Source: Xanthobacter sp. NM-25 (lineage in GTDB: Bacteria; Pseudomonadota; Alphaproteobacteria; Rhizobiales; Xanthobacteraceae). From it: a stretch of 64,000 bases of DNA. Positions within the stretch are counted from its first letter, which is position 1; every line of letters starts with the position of its first letter. The notes under the pieces were generated by a model, which was given only the letters and a program-made list of their open reading frames with translations, was not told the DNA's origin and made no database searches. A program made the translations under genes and the position numbers. Shown piece by piece: positions 51,068 to 60,703 of the stretch. The stretch covers positions 186,001 to 250,000 of the forward strand of contig NZ_JACBFS010000003.1 of NCBI RefSeq assembly GCF_022138605.1, written 5' to 3'.

Positions 51068-52626
51068 GGCGCTTTCCCCGAAATGCTGGCGAGGGACTGC
51101 TGATAAAGCGCGGCGGCCGCGTCCAGCGCGCGCAGCCGCAGGTCCATCTGCGCGACGATGGGGGCGAGCTTGGCCGACACCGCCGGCGGCATCTGCCGCA
51201 GCAGCGTCAGGGCGCCGGCCAGATCACCGGTGCGCACCGCCACCACGGCACGGCCGAGGGTGGTGCGCGCGGCGTCCACATCGGGCCCGTCGGCGGGGCG
51301 GATCTTCACCAGCGTCTGCGCGCTCGACAGGAAGCGGGTCATCAGCGAGGCATCGGCGGGCGCGGCCTCGGGTGCTGGCGTGAGGGCGTCGAGGCTGGCG
51401 TTGCCGGTGGCGGCCAGGGTGTCGGCCAGCTTCGCCAGGGTGGGGAAGCCGCCTGCGGCCTGACCGGCGAACGGCTCCAGCGCCGCCGCCCGCGGGCCGA
51501 GCAAGGCCTGCGCCGCCGCCAGTTCCGGAGCGAACGGCCGGCCCGTCTCCAGCGCCGCCTTCAGGCTGCCCAGCACCACCAGGCTCGCCGCCGCGCGGTT
51601 GGTGGCAGCGGCCGCATCGGCGGCGTTCAGCGCTTCCTTGCGGGCTTCGTCGATGCGCGCACCCATGAGATCGATGCGCGGTCCGAGGCCCTGGGCCTGC
51701 TGGGCCGCCACGGTGGCGGCGGCCACGGCGGTCTTCAGGCTCTCCTGTCCCGCCTGCAGCGCCTCTTCGGCGCCCTTGAGGGCGGTGACGCGGGCATCGA
51801 GGGCGCCAAGGGCGGTCTCCGCCTTGCCGACGGCGCTCTTGAGCGCATCCATCTGCGGCGTCAGGTCCGGTCCCGACGCGGCGGGCGGCGCCGGCGCGTC
51901 TTTCAGGGCCGCCAGGGCACTGTCCGCGGTGGCGAGGCGCGCGTCGATCTGGTCGAGCCGTCCGGCCAGCGCCGCCAGCCGCTGCGGATCGGCGCCCGGG
52001 CGAGCTTCCAGCGCCGCCATGCGGGCGGTCAGCGGGCCGAGGTCCACCGTCGGCGCGGCGGGCTGGTGGTGAATGAGGGAATAGGCAAGGCCACCGCCCG
52101 CGCCGGCCCCGCCCAACAGGCCGAGCACCAGCGCCGCCAGCACCGTGCCCGCCCCCGAGCGCCCTTTGGGCGCGGCGGGCGGGGCCGAGGCGCCGGCTTT
52201 CGCCTCCGCCTTGCTGTCGTCCTTGACGGCCGCCTTGGCCGTGTCCTTCGGCGCATCCTTGGGTGCCGCCGTGCCGGTCGGCGGCACGCTGGCGCGGGTG
52301 TCCGCGGGCTTCGCCTCTGAAGCCTTGGTGCTCGTGGCTTTGGTATCCGTGGCTTTGGTATCCGTGGCCTTGGTATCCGTGGCCTTGGTTTCGGCCGCCG
52401 GCTTGCCGTCGGATTTCGTCGCGGCGCCACCCGTGGTTGCGGGGGCGGGCGAATCGACAGGGGCCGCGCGGCCGGCGTTTTCGGGCGCCGATGCGGATGT
52501 GGCCGAATCGGCCACGGTGCCCGCCACAGGCTCGCTCTTCAGCTCCTGCGCCTTCAGATCGAGGGTTGGCGGGGTGCGGGGGCGGCGGGACTGTGCGCCC
52601 GCCGCATTCGGATCATCGCTCGCCAT
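51064..52626 (-). CDS. Mitofilin/Mic60 family membrane protein
   Basis: A 520-residue inner-membrane protein. An Ala/Lys/Thr/Pro-rich cytoplasmic region of about 155 residues includes a 5-residue KATDT-type repeat. One membrane helix follows (LAALVLGLLGGAGAGGG, about 162-185), then a long coiled-coil periplasmic stretch and a mitofilin-like C-terminal domain (RPADGPDVDAARTTLGRAVV, about 432 onward). In alphaproteobacteria the Mic60 homologue is often encoded with heme genes and shapes intracytoplasmic membranes. Here it lies between hemD and hemY, exactly that linkage. The start is at 52626. Confidence 0.88.
   Translation of the reverse strand: MASDDPNAAGAQSRRPRTPPTLDLKAQELKSEPVAGTVADSATSASAPENAGRAAPVDSPAPATTGGAATKSDGKPAAETKATDTKATDTKATDTKATSTKASEAKPADTRASVPPTGTAAPKDAPKDTAKAAVKDDSKAEAKAGASAPPAAPKGRSGAGTVLAALVLGLLGGAGAGGGLAYSLIHHQPAAPTVDLGPLTARMAALEARPGADPQRLAALAGRLDQIDARLATADSALAALKDAPAPPAASGPDLTPQMDALKSAVGKAETALGALDARVTALKGAEEALQAGQESLKTAVAAATVAAQQAQGLGPRIDLMGARIDEARKEALNAADAAAATNRAAASLVVLGSLKAALETGRPFAPELAAAQALLGPRAAALEPFAGQAAGGFPTLAKLADTLAATGNASLDALTPAPEAAPADASLMTRFLSSAQTLVKIRPADGPDVDAARTTLGRAVVAVRTGDLAGALTLLRQMPPAVSAKLAPIVAQMDLRLRALDAAAALYQQSLASISGKAP
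52321..52395 (-). repeat. 15-base in-frame tandem repeat in the mitofilin gene
   Basis: Five units of 15 bases are present. Two are exact GGCTTTGGTATCCGT (52336-52365), one has a single change, and the outer two are diverged. They encode KATDT-like pentapeptides in the disordered cytoplasmic region, and copy number may vary. Confidence 0.85.
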
Positions 52627-52710
52627 GGGCCTCCTCGTGGGTCGCATCCGCCTGTGGACTCGGATAGACCGCCGGGCGTCCCATCGCAACCTCTGGCGGT
52701 CCGGGCGGGG

Positions 52711-53409
52711 TCAGAACAGCGCGAACAGGGCGTCCTCATTGGGGGCGCCGGCGGCCTCGATGGCGAAGCCCGCGCGCACCAGTGGCCCGCCCACCTGTTC
52801 GGACAGGCAGAACTCCCGCACCCCGGCCAATTGCCGGGTGAGCCCGGCCTTGGCCACGCACTCCAGCAGGGTCTTCACCGTGCGCTGGGAAAAATGCAGG
52901 GCCGCGTTGATCTGTCCCGCCTCCAGCGCCGCCCGCGCGTCCTCGGAGAGGGCATCGGCCGGCTGGGCCGCATAGATGATGGTGAGCACCAGCTGGAGAC
53001 CCGGCGCCTTCAAGAGTTCGGCGAGGTCGGTGGCGCGGTCCTCGCCCGCCGGGTTCAGCACCCGCGCGCCCTTGGGCAGGGCCTCCGCCAGGCGGATGGC
53101 GAGGGCGCTGGCATTGCCTTCGCAATCGGTCACCTGGGTGAAGCCGGCGGTGCGCGCCTCCCTCGCGGTGCGCGATCCCACCGCAAAGGCCGGCAGATGG
53201 AACAGGCCCGGCCCCTCCGGATGGGCGGCGAACGCCTTCACTCCGTTGATGGAGGTGAAGGCCACCGCCTCGAACGGCCCGGCCGGCAGCGGCTCCCGGG
53301 TGGGGGCGATGCGCAGCATGGGGTCCACGGTCGCGTCATGGCCGAGCGCCCGCAGGCGGGCGGCGGTCTGGGAGGCGGCGGGTTCCGGGCGGGTGATGAG
53401 AAAGTGCAT
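52711..53409 (-). CDS. hemD: Uroporphyrinogen-III synthase
   Basis: A 232-residue enzyme that closes and isomerises hydroxymethylbilane to uroporphyrinogen III. HemD is weakly conserved, but the start MHFLITRPEPAASQTAARL, FTSINGVKAF near 50 and ALHFSQRTVKTLLE near 166 fit well. Position directly after hemC supports it. The ATG at 53409 lies 58 bases after hemC. Confidence 0.92.
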   Translation of the reverse strand: MHFLITRPEPAASQTAARLRALGHDATVDPMLRIAPTREPLPAGPFEAVAFTSINGVKAFAAHPEGPGLFHLPAFAVGSRTAREARTAGFTQVTDCEGNASALAIRLAEALPKGARVLNPAGEDRATDLAELLKAPGLQLVLTIIYAAQPADALSEDARAALEAGQINAALHFSQRTVKTLLECVAKAGLTRQLAGVREFCLSEQVGGPLVRAGFAIEAAGAPNEDALFALF

Positions 53410-53467
53410 GGTTCGTGTCTCCGGCTCGTTTCTCCGGCGCGTGTCTCCGAATGGCCCCCTTCGGCCC

Positions 53468-54445
53468 CTAGAGGCCGAGGGCGCGGGCCGGGGCGCTGTC
53501 GCGCAGCCGCAGGCCGCAGCGGGTGCCGAGGGCGGCGGCCTCGGCCACTGGCGCCGCCTCCTCGGTCTCGGCGGCATCGGAGCCGTCGAGCGCGAGCACC
53601 AGGCCGGCGAGCCGCACCCGCTCGCCGTCCACGGTGGCAAGCCCGGCGATGGGGGTGCGGCATGAGCCGTCGAGGGCCGCGAGGAAGGCCCGCTCGGCCG
53701 TGACGGCGATGCCGGTGGCGCGGCAGGCGATGGCGGCGACCGCCGCATTGCTCTCCGCATCCGCCACGCGGCATTCGATGGCCACCGCCCCCTGGCCCAC
53801 CGCCGGCAGGAAATCGCAGGTGTCCAGCACCGCGCTCGCCTCATGGGCCAGGCCGAGGCGGGTGAGGCCGGCCAGCGCCAGCAGGGTGCCGTCGAAATCC
53901 CCTTCGCGCACCCGGGCGAGGCGGGTGTGGACGTTGCCGCGCAGCAGCTCCACCTTCAGATCCGGCCGCAGACGCTTGAGCTGGGCCGCTCGCCGCAGGG
54001 ACGCGGTGCCGACCTTGGCGCCGGGGCCAAGATCGGCGAGGCAGCTGCCGTGCTTGAGGATCAGCGCGTCGCGCACGTCGGCGCGGGGCAGGTAGCCGGC
54101 GAGGTGCAGGCCCGCCGGCAGCTCGGTGGCCACATCCTTGGTAGAATGCACGGCAAGGTCGATACGCCCGTCGAGCAGCGCGTCCTCGATCTCCTTGGTG
54201 AAGAGCCCCTTGCCGCCGGCCTCGGAGAGCGCGCGGTCCTGGATGCTGTCGCCGGTGGTGCGGATGATCTCGATGGCGATGGCCTCCGCCGGCATCTTCA
54301 GCGCGGCGGCGAGGGCGGCCTGCACCGCATGGGCCTGCCAGAGCGCCAGCGGGCTACCGCGGGTGCCGATGCGCAGCCGGGCCGGGCCGCTTTTCGCGGG
54401 GGACGACGGGGCGGGCGAGGTGAGAGTGTTCGTGTCTGCGCTCAT
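53468..54445 (-). CDS. hemC: Hydroxymethylbilane synthase (porphobilinogen deaminase)
   Basis: A 325-residue enzyme polymerising four porphobilinogens on a dipyrromethane cofactor. IGTRGSPLALWQAHAV near 26-41, HSTKDVATELP near 100 and the cofactor Cys in LDGSCRTPIAGLA near 260 are all clear. The first 20 residues are Thr/Ser/Pro-rich and non-conserved; an ATG at 54457 is an alternative start. It heads the hemC-hemD-mic60-hemY unit and is divergent from tsaD, a common arrangement. Confidence 0.96.
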   Translation of the reverse strand: MSADTNTLTSPAPSSPAKSGPARLRIGTRGSPLALWQAHAVQAALAAALKMPAEAIAIEIIRTTGDSIQDRALSEAGGKGLFTKEIEDALLDGRIDLAVHSTKDVATELPAGLHLAGYLPRADVRDALILKHGSCLADLGPGAKVGTASLRRAAQLKRLRPDLKVELLRGNVHTRLARVREGDFDGTLLALAGLTRLGLAHEASAVLDTCDFLPAVGQGAVAIECRVADAESNAAVAAIACRATGIAVTAERAFLAALDGSCRTPIAGLATVDGERVRLAGLVLALDGSDAAETEEAAPVAEAAALGTRCGLRLRDSAPARALGL

Positions 54446-54532
54446 GGGCGCGTACAATGCCCCTGGGAATCAAAATGGGGTAGAGCGGCGTTCCGGCGCA
54501 GCGTCCGCCGGCCGTGAGGGAGTGAAAACAGC

Positions 54533-55603
54533 GTGGCGGATCTTCTCGTTCTCGGCATCGAGACCACTTGCGACGAGACCTCCGCCGCCGTGGTGGCCCG
54601 CTCGCCCTCCGGCGCCAGCGACATCCGCTCCAACGTGGTGCGCTCGCAGATCTCCATTCACTCGCCTTATGGCGGCGTGGTGCCCGAGATCGCCGCCCGC
54701 GCCCATGTGGAAATCCTCGATCACGTGATCGCCGAGGCCATGCGGCAGGCGAACCTGTCGTTCCCCGAGCTGTCGGGCATCGCCGCCGCCGCCGGGCCGG
54801 GGCTCATCGGCGGCGTCATCGTCGGCCTCACCACCGCCAAGGCGCTGGCGCTGGCGGCCCGCAAGCCCCTGGTGGCGGTGAACCATCTGGAAGCGCACGC
54901 GCTCACGGCGCGGCTCACCGACGGCGTCGCCTTCCCCTATCTGCTGCTGCTGGTCTCCGGCGGCCACACCCAGCTTCTGGCAGTGGAGGACGTGGGCCGC
55001 TACACCCGGCTCGGCACCACTTTGGATGACGCGGTGGGTGAGGCCTTTGACAAGGTGGCGAAGATGCTGAGCCTGCCCTATCCCGGCGGGCCGCAGGTGG
55101 AGGCCCAGGCGGCGCGCGGCTATGCCGGCCGCTTCGCCTTTCCCCGCCCCATGATGGGCCGGCGCGAGCCGGATTTTTCCCTCTCCGGCCTGAAAACCGC
55201 GGTGCGGCTGGAGGCGGAGAAGCTCGCCCCCCTGACCGATGACGATGTGGCGGACCTGTGCGCCGGCTTCCAGGCGGCGGTGGTGGACGTGATCGTCGAC
55301 CGGGTGAAGGCCGGCGCCCGCGCCTTCCGCGATCGGCTGGGGCGCGGCCCCACGGCGCTGGTGGTGGCGGGGGGCGTGGCCGCCAATGGCGCCATTCGCG
55401 AAAGCCTTGCCCGCGTCGCGGCCGAGCTCAACACCCGCTTTGCCATGCCGGCCCCCGATCTGTGCACCGACAACGGCGCCATGATCGCCTGGGCGGGGGC
55501 CGAGCGGCTCTCCCGCGGCATGCATGATCCGCTGACGGTGAGCCCCCGCGCCCGCTGGCCGCTCGATCCCGCTGCCGCCGCCTCGGCCCACGCCCGGGCC
55601 TGA
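54533..55603 (+). CDS. tsaD: tRNA N6-threonylcarbamoyladenosine transferase
   Basis: A 356-residue Kae1/TsaD protein that transfers threonylcarbamoyl to A37 of tRNAs that read ANN codons. It starts at GTG and begins [17 protein letters not shown]. Iron/metal site HLEAHAL is near 121, and SGGHTQL near 139, [11 protein letters not shown] near 168 and late [12 protein letters not shown] near 278 complete the ASKHA fold. Two bases separate it from gpsA. Confidence 0.97.
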   Translation: MADLLVLGIETTCDETSAAVVARSPSGASDIRSNVVRSQISIHSPYGGVVPEIAARAHVEILDHVIAEAMRQANLSFPELSGIAAAAGPGLIGGVIVGLTTAKALALAARKPLVAVNHLEAHALTARLTDGVAFPYLLLLVSGGHTQLLAVEDVGRYTRLGTTLDDAVGEAFDKVAKMLSLPYPGGPQVEAQAARGYAGRFAFPRPMMGRREPDFSLSGLKTAVRLEAEKLAPLTDDDVADLCAGFQAAVVDVIVDRVKAGARAFRDRLGRGPTALVVAGGVAANGAIRESLARVAAELNTRFAMPAPDLCTDNGAMIAWAGAERLSRGMHDPLTVSPRARWPLDPAAAASAHARA

Positions 55604-55605
55604 CG

Positions 55606-56586
55606 GTGACCCGCTTTTCCACCATCGGTGTGGTGGGTGCCGGGGCCTGGGGCACCGCGCTCGCCAATGCGGCGGCCCGCGCCGGGCGCGACGTGGTGCT
55701 CTATGCCCGCGATGGCGCGCAGGTGGCGCAGATGGTGGCGGCGCGCGAGAACCGCGCGGCGCTGCCCGGCATCGCCCTCGATGCGCGGGTGACGCCCAGC
55801 GCCGATCTGGCGCAGGCGGCGGGCTGCGATGCGGTGCTGCTGGTGGTGCCGGCGCAGGCATGCCGGGTGGTGGCCCGGGCGCTGGCGCCGATGATGGCGC
55901 CGGGCACGCCGGTGGTGTCCTGCGCCAAGGGCATTGAGCGCGGCAGCCGCGCCTTTGTTACCGAGGCCATTGCCGCCGAGGCGCCGGCGGCGATGCCGGC
56001 GGTGCTCTCTGGCCCCAGCTTCGCCAGCGACGTGGCGGCGGGCCTGCCCACGGCGGTGACCCTGGCCAGCGCCGATGCCACGCTCGCGCAGGCGTTGTGC
56101 GCGGCCCTGGGCTCCTCCACCTTCCGGCTCTACCACTCCACCGACGTGCGCGGGGTGGAGATTGGCGGCGCCACCAAGAATGTGCTGGCCATTGCCGCCG
56201 GCATCGTCGCCGGGCGGCATCTGGGCGCGAGTGCCGGGGCAGCGCTGGTGGCCCGCGGCTTTGCCGAGCTGACGCGCTTTGCCCGGGCCTATGGGGCGCG
56301 GGGAGAGACCATGGCCGGCCTCTCGGGCCTCGGCGATCTCATCCTCACCACCTCCGGCCCGCAATCCCGCAACTTCGCCTTCGGCGCGGCGCTGGGCGCG
56401 GGCACGGCGACGCCGGCCAAGCTGGCGGAAGGCGCCTTCACCGCCAGCGTGCTGGTGGAAATGGCGGCTCTGAAAGGCGTCGACATGCCGGTGAGCGCCG
56501 CTGTCGACGCCGTGCTGCAGCAGCGCTTGTCCATCGACGCCGCCATCGAGGCCCTGATGACCCGCCCGCAGAAGGCGGAAGGGTAG
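55606..56586 (+). CDS. gpsA: NAD(P)-dependent glycerol-3-phosphate dehydrogenase
   Basis: A 326-residue enzyme that reduces dihydroxyacetone phosphate to sn-glycerol-3-phosphate for phospholipids. The GTG start leads directly to the Rossmann motif [12 protein letters not shown] near residues 8-19. Catalytic-region motifs are SCAKGIERG near 105, [13 protein letters not shown] near 133, and [13 protein letters not shown] near 187 with the catalytic Lys. Operon partner of tsaD; ends 3 bases from the convergent YkgJ-type gene. Confidence 0.97.
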   Translation: MTRFSTIGVVGAGAWGTALANAAARAGRDVVLYARDGAQVAQMVAARENRAALPGIALDARVTPSADLAQAAGCDAVLLVVPAQACRVVARALAPMMAPGTPVVSCAKGIERGSRAFVTEAIAAEAPAAMPAVLSGPSFASDVAAGLPTAVTLASADATLAQALCAALGSSTFRLYHSTDVRGVEIGGATKNVLAIAAGIVAGRHLGASAGAALVARGFAELTRFARAYGARGETMAGLSGLGDLILTTSGPQSRNFAFGAALGAGTATPAKLAEGAFTASVLVEMAALKGVDMPVSAAVDAVLQQRLSIDAAIEALMTRPQKAEG

Positions 56587-56589
56587 GGT

Positions 56590-57351
56590 TCAGTTCTTCA
56601 GCCGGTCGAAGGTGTGTTCCATTTCGTCGCGGCTTACGGCGTCGAGGGCCACGGGGGCGAAGGGGTCGCCGCCGGCGGCGAACTCGGCTTCGGCTTCCGG
56701 ATGGGCGAGGGCGATCTTCAGGGCCGCCACCAGGTCATAAAGGCCCCAGGCATAGCCGGTGTCGCGCATGGCCGATTGCAGGGCGTTCTGCACCAGCGCC
56801 CGCACGGTGCGGTGGGGCTCGGAGACCGGCACCTCTTCCGCCCCGCCCTCAAGCGCGGAGACGCAGGCGTCTTCGTTGAACGAGGCGTGGCCACGGCAGG
56901 CCATGGGCCGCACCGGATAGATGACGCAGATCCCTTCCGCCAGGAACGGGCATTCGCGCACCAGCGCCATGGGCCGCACCTTGCCCGAGGGCTCGACGAA
57001 ATCGGCGGCGGTGGTGAGCCGGTCCACGAGGTCGATGCCCACAGACTTGAAGCCGGTGGCCATGGCGCGTACGTAGCGGGCCACCATCAGCACTTCCGGC
57101 GCAGTGGCCGCCACCAGGATCTGGCAGCAGGTGCCGCAGCCCTTGCGGCAGGCGAGGGCCGGCAGGCCAAGGGTCTGATCCTCCACATTGCGCTCGAAAG
57201 AGGTGAAGGCCTGCATCCAGATGCGGTCGATGAGGTCGGCCTGCGCCTTGTGGCCGGCGAGGGTGGCGACAAAGCCCTGGTGTTGGGCCTTGAAGAAGGC
57301 CACGGGGCCTGAGGATTCGGCGGGCGCGGCCGCGCTCTCGGCAATGGACAC
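56590..57351 (-). CDS. YkgJ family cysteine-cluster protein
   Basis: A 253-residue cytoplasmic protein. The cluster CRKGCGTCC near residue 68, with further Cys in CPFLAEGICVIY and PMACRGHAS, matches the YkgJ/Fe-S or zinc-binding family. Starts at GTG with GGAGG upstream at ideal spacing. Function unknown. A perfect 6-base inverted repeat sits 35 bases upstream of the start. Confidence 0.88.
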   Translation of the reverse strand: MSIAESAAAPAESSGPVAFFKAQHQGFVATLAGHKAQADLIDRIWMQAFTSFERNVEDQTLGLPALACRKGCGTCCQILVAATAPEVLMVARYVRAMATGFKSVGIDLVDRLTTAADFVEPSGKVRPMALVRECPFLAEGICVIYPVRPMACRGHASFNEDACVSALEGGAEEVPVSEPHRTVRALVQNALQSAMRDTGYAWGLYDLVAALKIALAHPEAEAEFAAGGDPFAPVALDAVSRDEMEHTFDRLKN

Positions 57352-57385
57352 CGCAAACCTCCAAAAAATCAGTCAATCCGGCAAA

Positions 57386-57402
57386 CGTGATCAAACATCA
57401 CG
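57386..57402. promoter_or_regulatory. Inverted repeat upstream of the YkgJ-type gene
   Basis: CGTGAT (57386-57391) and ATCACG (57397-57402) are separated by CAAAC. The 17-base dyad resembles a CRP/FNR- or GntR-type operator, but its 5-base spacer fits neither CRP (TGTGA-N6-TCACA) nor FNR (TTGAT-N4-ATCAA) exactly. It is in the 237-base divergent gap before lepA. Confidence 0.45.
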
Positions 57403-57588
57403 TCCCATCGGGCGCAGGACCGCATTGAGCTGGAACAAGCTATGTCCCAATGGAAATAGCGGACAAGTGCGGGAAACTGCGTAGGCGGGCGGCGCGCCCC
57501 TGGCGATAGCCGTGGAGGGCGGGGCGCGCGAGCGCGCGGCGGTGAACGGCGCCTTGTGGCCGCCCCTGGCCGGTGCTATGCGGCGCGG

Positions 57589-59394
57589 ATGACCGCCAGC
57601 GCCCAGAAGAACATCCGCAACTTTTCCATCGTCGCCCATATCGACCATGGGAAGTCGACCCTCGCCGACCGCCTGATCCAGATCACCGGCGGGCTCTCCG
57701 AGCGCGAGATGACCGACCAGGTGCTCGATTCCATGGATATCGAGCGCGAGCGCGGCATCACCATCAAGGCGCAGACGGTCCGCCTCTCCTATAAGGCGCA
57801 CGATGGGGAGACCTATACGCTGAACCTCATCGACACCCCCGGGCACGTGGACTTCGCCTATGAGGTGAACCGCTCGCTGGCGGCGGTGGAAGGTTCGCTC
57901 CTGGTGGTGGACGCCTCCCAGGGGGTGGAGGCGCAGACCCTGGCCAACGTCTACCAGGCCATCGACAACAATCACGACATCGTGCCGGTGCTCAACAAGG
58001 TGGACCTGCCCGCCGCCGAGCCGGAAAAGGTGAAGGCGCAGATCGAGGACGTGATCGGCCTCGATGCCTCCGGCGCCATCGGCATCTCCGCCAAGACCGG
58101 TCTCAATGTGGACCAGGTGCTGGAAGCCATCGTCACCAAGCTGCCGCCGCCCATGGGCGACCGCGCGGCGCCGCTGAAGGCGCTGTTGGTGGACAGTTGG
58201 TACGACACCTATCTCGGCGTGGTGGTGCTGGTGCGCATCATCGACGGCGTGCTGAAGAAGGGCCAGCGCATCAAGATGATGGGCTCGGGCGCGGTCTATG
58301 ATGTGGACCGGGTGGGCGTGTTCACCCCCAAGATGGTGGCCATGGCCGAGCTCGGCCCCGGCGAGATCGGCTTTCTCACCGGCTCCATCAAGGAAGTGGC
58401 CGATACCCGCGTCGGCGACACCATCACCGAGGACAAGCGCCCCTGCGCCGAGGCCCTGCCGGGCTTCAAGCCGGCCCAGCCGGTGGTGTTCTGCGGCCTG
58501 TTCCCGGTGGATGCTGCGGATTTCGAGGACCTGCGCGCCGCCATGGGCAAGCTGCGCCTCAACGACGCCAGCTTCTCCTTCGAGATGGAGACCTCGGCCG
58601 CGCTGGGCTTCGGCTTCCGCTGCGGGTTTCTGGGCCTGTTGCACCTGGAGATCATCCAGGAGCGGCTGGAGCGCGAGTTCAACCTCGATCTCATCGCCAC
58701 CGCCCCCTCGGTCATCTACGAAATCCAGATGACCGACGATACGGTGATCGACCTGCACAATCCGGCCGACATGCCGGATGTGGTGAAGATCTCCGAGATC
58801 CGCGAGCCGTGGATCCGTGCCACCATCATGACGCCGGACGAGTATCTCGGCGCGGTGCTGAAGCTTTGCCAGGACCGGCGCGGCAACCAGATCGAGCTCA
58901 CCTATGTGGGCGCGCGCGCCATGGTGACGTACGACCTGCCGCTGAACGAGGTGGTGTTCGACTTCTACGACCGGCTGAAGTCCATCTCCAAGGGCTATGC
59001 CTCGTTCGACTACCAGATCACTGAATATCGCGTCGGCGATCTCGTGAAGATGTCGATCCTGGTGAATGGCGAGCCGGTGGACGCCCTCTCCATGCTGGTG
59101 CATCGCACGAGGGCGGAGGCGCGCGGCCGGGTGATGTGCGAGAAGCTGAAGGATCTCATTCCCCAGCATCTGTTCAACATCCCCATCCAGGCCGCCATCG
59201 GCGCCAAGATCATCGCCCGCGAGACCATCAAGGCCCTGCGCAAGGACGTGACCGCCAAATGCTACGGCGGCGACATCACGCGAAAGCGCAAGCTGCTGGA
59301 CAAGCAGAAGGAGGGCAAGAAGAAGATGCGCCAGTTCGGCAAGGTGGAGATCCCCCAGGAAGCCTTTATCGCCGCGCTGAAGATGGACGATTGA
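57589..59394 (+). CDS. lepA: Elongation factor 4 (LepA)
   Basis: A 601-residue translational GTPase. G1 [10 protein letters not shown]2 [11 protein letters not shown]3 DTPGHVDF and G4 NKVD are all present in the first 130 residues. Domain structure is EF-G-like without domain IV, with the LepA C-terminal domain ending [19 protein letters not shown] near 565. It reassociates with stalled or mistranslocated ribosomes. The ATG at 57589 is chosen over an upstream in-frame one because the conserved start is [14 protein letters not shown]. Confidence 0.97.
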   Translation: MTASAQKNIRNFSIVAHIDHGKSTLADRLIQITGGLSEREMTDQVLDSMDIERERGITIKAQTVRLSYKAHDGETYTLNLIDTPGHVDFAYEVNRSLAAVEGSLLVVDASQGVEAQTLANVYQAIDNNHDIVPVLNKVDLPAAEPEKVKAQIEDVIGLDASGAIGISAKTGLNVDQVLEAIVTKLPPPMGDRAAPLKALLVDSWYDTYLGVVVLVRIIDGVLKKGQRIKMMGSGAVYDVDRVGVFTPKMVAMAELGPGEIGFLTGSIKEVADTRVGDTITEDKRPCAEALPGFKPAQPVVFCGLFPVDAADFEDLRAAMGKLRLNDASFSFEMETSAALGFGFRCGFLGLLHLEIIQERLEREFNLDLIATAPSVIYEIQMTDDTVIDLHNPADMPDVVKISEIREPWIRATIMTPDEYLGAVLKLCQDRRGNQIELTYVGARAMVTYDLPLNEVVFDFYDRLKSISKGYASFDYQITEYRVGDLVKMSILVNGEPVDALSMLVHRTRAEARGRVMCEKLKDLIPQHLFNIPIQAAIGAKIIARETIKALRKDVTAKCYGGDITRKRKLLDKQKEGKKKMRQFGKVEIPQEAFIAALKMDD

Positions 59395-59453
59395 GGGCGC
59401 CGCCAGTCCCCAGGGCCGCGCGCTGACGCGCCCCGCACGTCAGCCCCTTGAGC

Positions 59454-60698
59454 TTATCCCCGCTGCGGCACCGGTGCCGCAGCGCCCTGAGCGACCGCCT
59501 TCTTCGCCCTCGACCTGCGCCCCGCCCGTTTCATCCACCACACGGCGATGCCGGTGCCGGCGAGCAGGGCGACCACCACGCCGGTGACCGCGATGATGAT
59601 GCGGCCGGTGAGGCCGAAGATGCGGCCCGAGTGGATGGGATATTGAATCTGCAGGAAGATGTCGCCGGCGGTGCCGACCCCGGGGAGGAAGTCGCCCCTG
59701 GGGGCGGCGGTCTCGCCGTCGAAATAGAGCCAGCGGGTGTCCATGGGATCGTCGTGATCGCCGAAGGCGACGCCGAAAATGCCGAAATGGGCGGAATAGA
59801 AGATCTCGCTCGGCGGTTCGTCCCAGCCCCGCGCGCGGGCCTCCTTGATGCCCGCCTCCATTGCCACGTCATAGGAGAGGGTGCGATCGCGCAACCGCTC
59901 CAGCGGCGCGCCGGAGAGGGGCGTCGGGGTCACTTTCGAGAACAGGGAAACGAGGGGCTCCACCACCTGCGGGCGCAGGTTCATGGTGATGGAGGTGAAG
60001 GCCACCACGATCAGCAGCACGAACAGCCACAGGCCGGCGGCCCGGTGCAGGTCGAGATTCAGGCGGAACCGGCTGCCCCCCTTGATGGCGAAGGCCGGTC
60101 GCCATTTGGCGAGGAACGGCCGCCCGCGCGGGAAGGTGAGGGCAAGGCCGATGAAGCCGTCGATGAACCACAAGATGGCGACCACCCCCATGAAGAGGAT
60201 GCCATAGACCCCGGGCAGGCTGAGGTTGTGGTGGAACTCGTAGAGGAACGGCACGAAGTTCAGGCGCGAGAAGCAGCATGCGCCCCATTTCCGCTCGGCC
60301 AGGATCGCGCCGCTCACCGGGTCCACGTTGAACCAGTCGGTGGTGAGCTCGGCCTGCTCGCCGGTCTTGGGATCCACCTTGCCGGCGGCCACCGCCAGTA
60401 CCGCGTGGCCCGGCTCATGGTCGAGCATCATGTACCAGACAGCGCGGTCGGGGGCGCCGGCATCGATGCGCTGCGCCAGGGCCTCCGGCGACAGGGGCGG
60501 ACCCTCGGCGGTGGCGCGATAGGCGGCCGGGTTCAGCGCGGCATCGATCTCCGCATAGAACGCCAGCACTGCGCCGGTGAGGCCGGCGCAGATGAGGAAC
60601 ACAGCGGTGGCGAGGCCGAGGATGCGGTGGGCCCACACCAGCGCCGGGCGCAGCCCGCCACCGCGTCGCGCCGGAACAGAGGTCGCGGGAGCGCCCAT
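59454..60698 (-). CDS. PepSY-associated transmembrane protein (ferric-siderophore reductase-like)
   Basis: A 414-residue inner-membrane protein with four helices and a large periplasmic region. An N-terminal helix HRILGLATAVFLICAGLTGAV (about 26-46) is typical of PepSY_TM; conserved His residues in FHHNLSLPG and LDLHRAAGL may bind heme. Four-helix PepSY reductases (FpvG/PiuB type) reduce ferric siderophores. ATG 60698 lies 6 bases after the TonB receptor stop, so both form one operon. Confidence 0.85.
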   Translation of the reverse strand: MGAPATSVPARRGGGLRPALVWAHRILGLATAVFLICAGLTGAVLAFYAEIDAALNPAAYRATAEGPPLSPEALAQRIDAGAPDRAVWYMMLDHEPGHAVLAVAAGKVDPKTGEQAELTTDWFNVDPVSGAILAERKWGACCFSRLNFVPFLYEFHHNLSLPGVYGILFMGVVAILWFIDGFIGLALTFPRGRPFLAKWRPAFAIKGGSRFRLNLDLHRAAGLWLFVLLIVVAFTSITMNLRPQVVEPLVSLFSKVTPTPLSGAPLERLRDRTLSYDVAMEAGIKEARARGWDEPPSEIFYSAHFGIFGVAFGDHDDPMDTRWLYFDGETAAPRGDFLPGVGTAGDIFLQIQYPIHSGRIFGLTGRIIIAVTGVVVALLAGTGIAVWWMKRAGRRSRAKKAVAQGAAAPVPQRG

Positions 60699-60703
60699 GG
60701 CGC

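Noticed and set aside
52711..53844. HemC-HemD fusion suggested by a long frame past the HemD start
   Set aside because: The extra N-terminal part is a frame-shadow of hemC; both genes have intact separate motifs.
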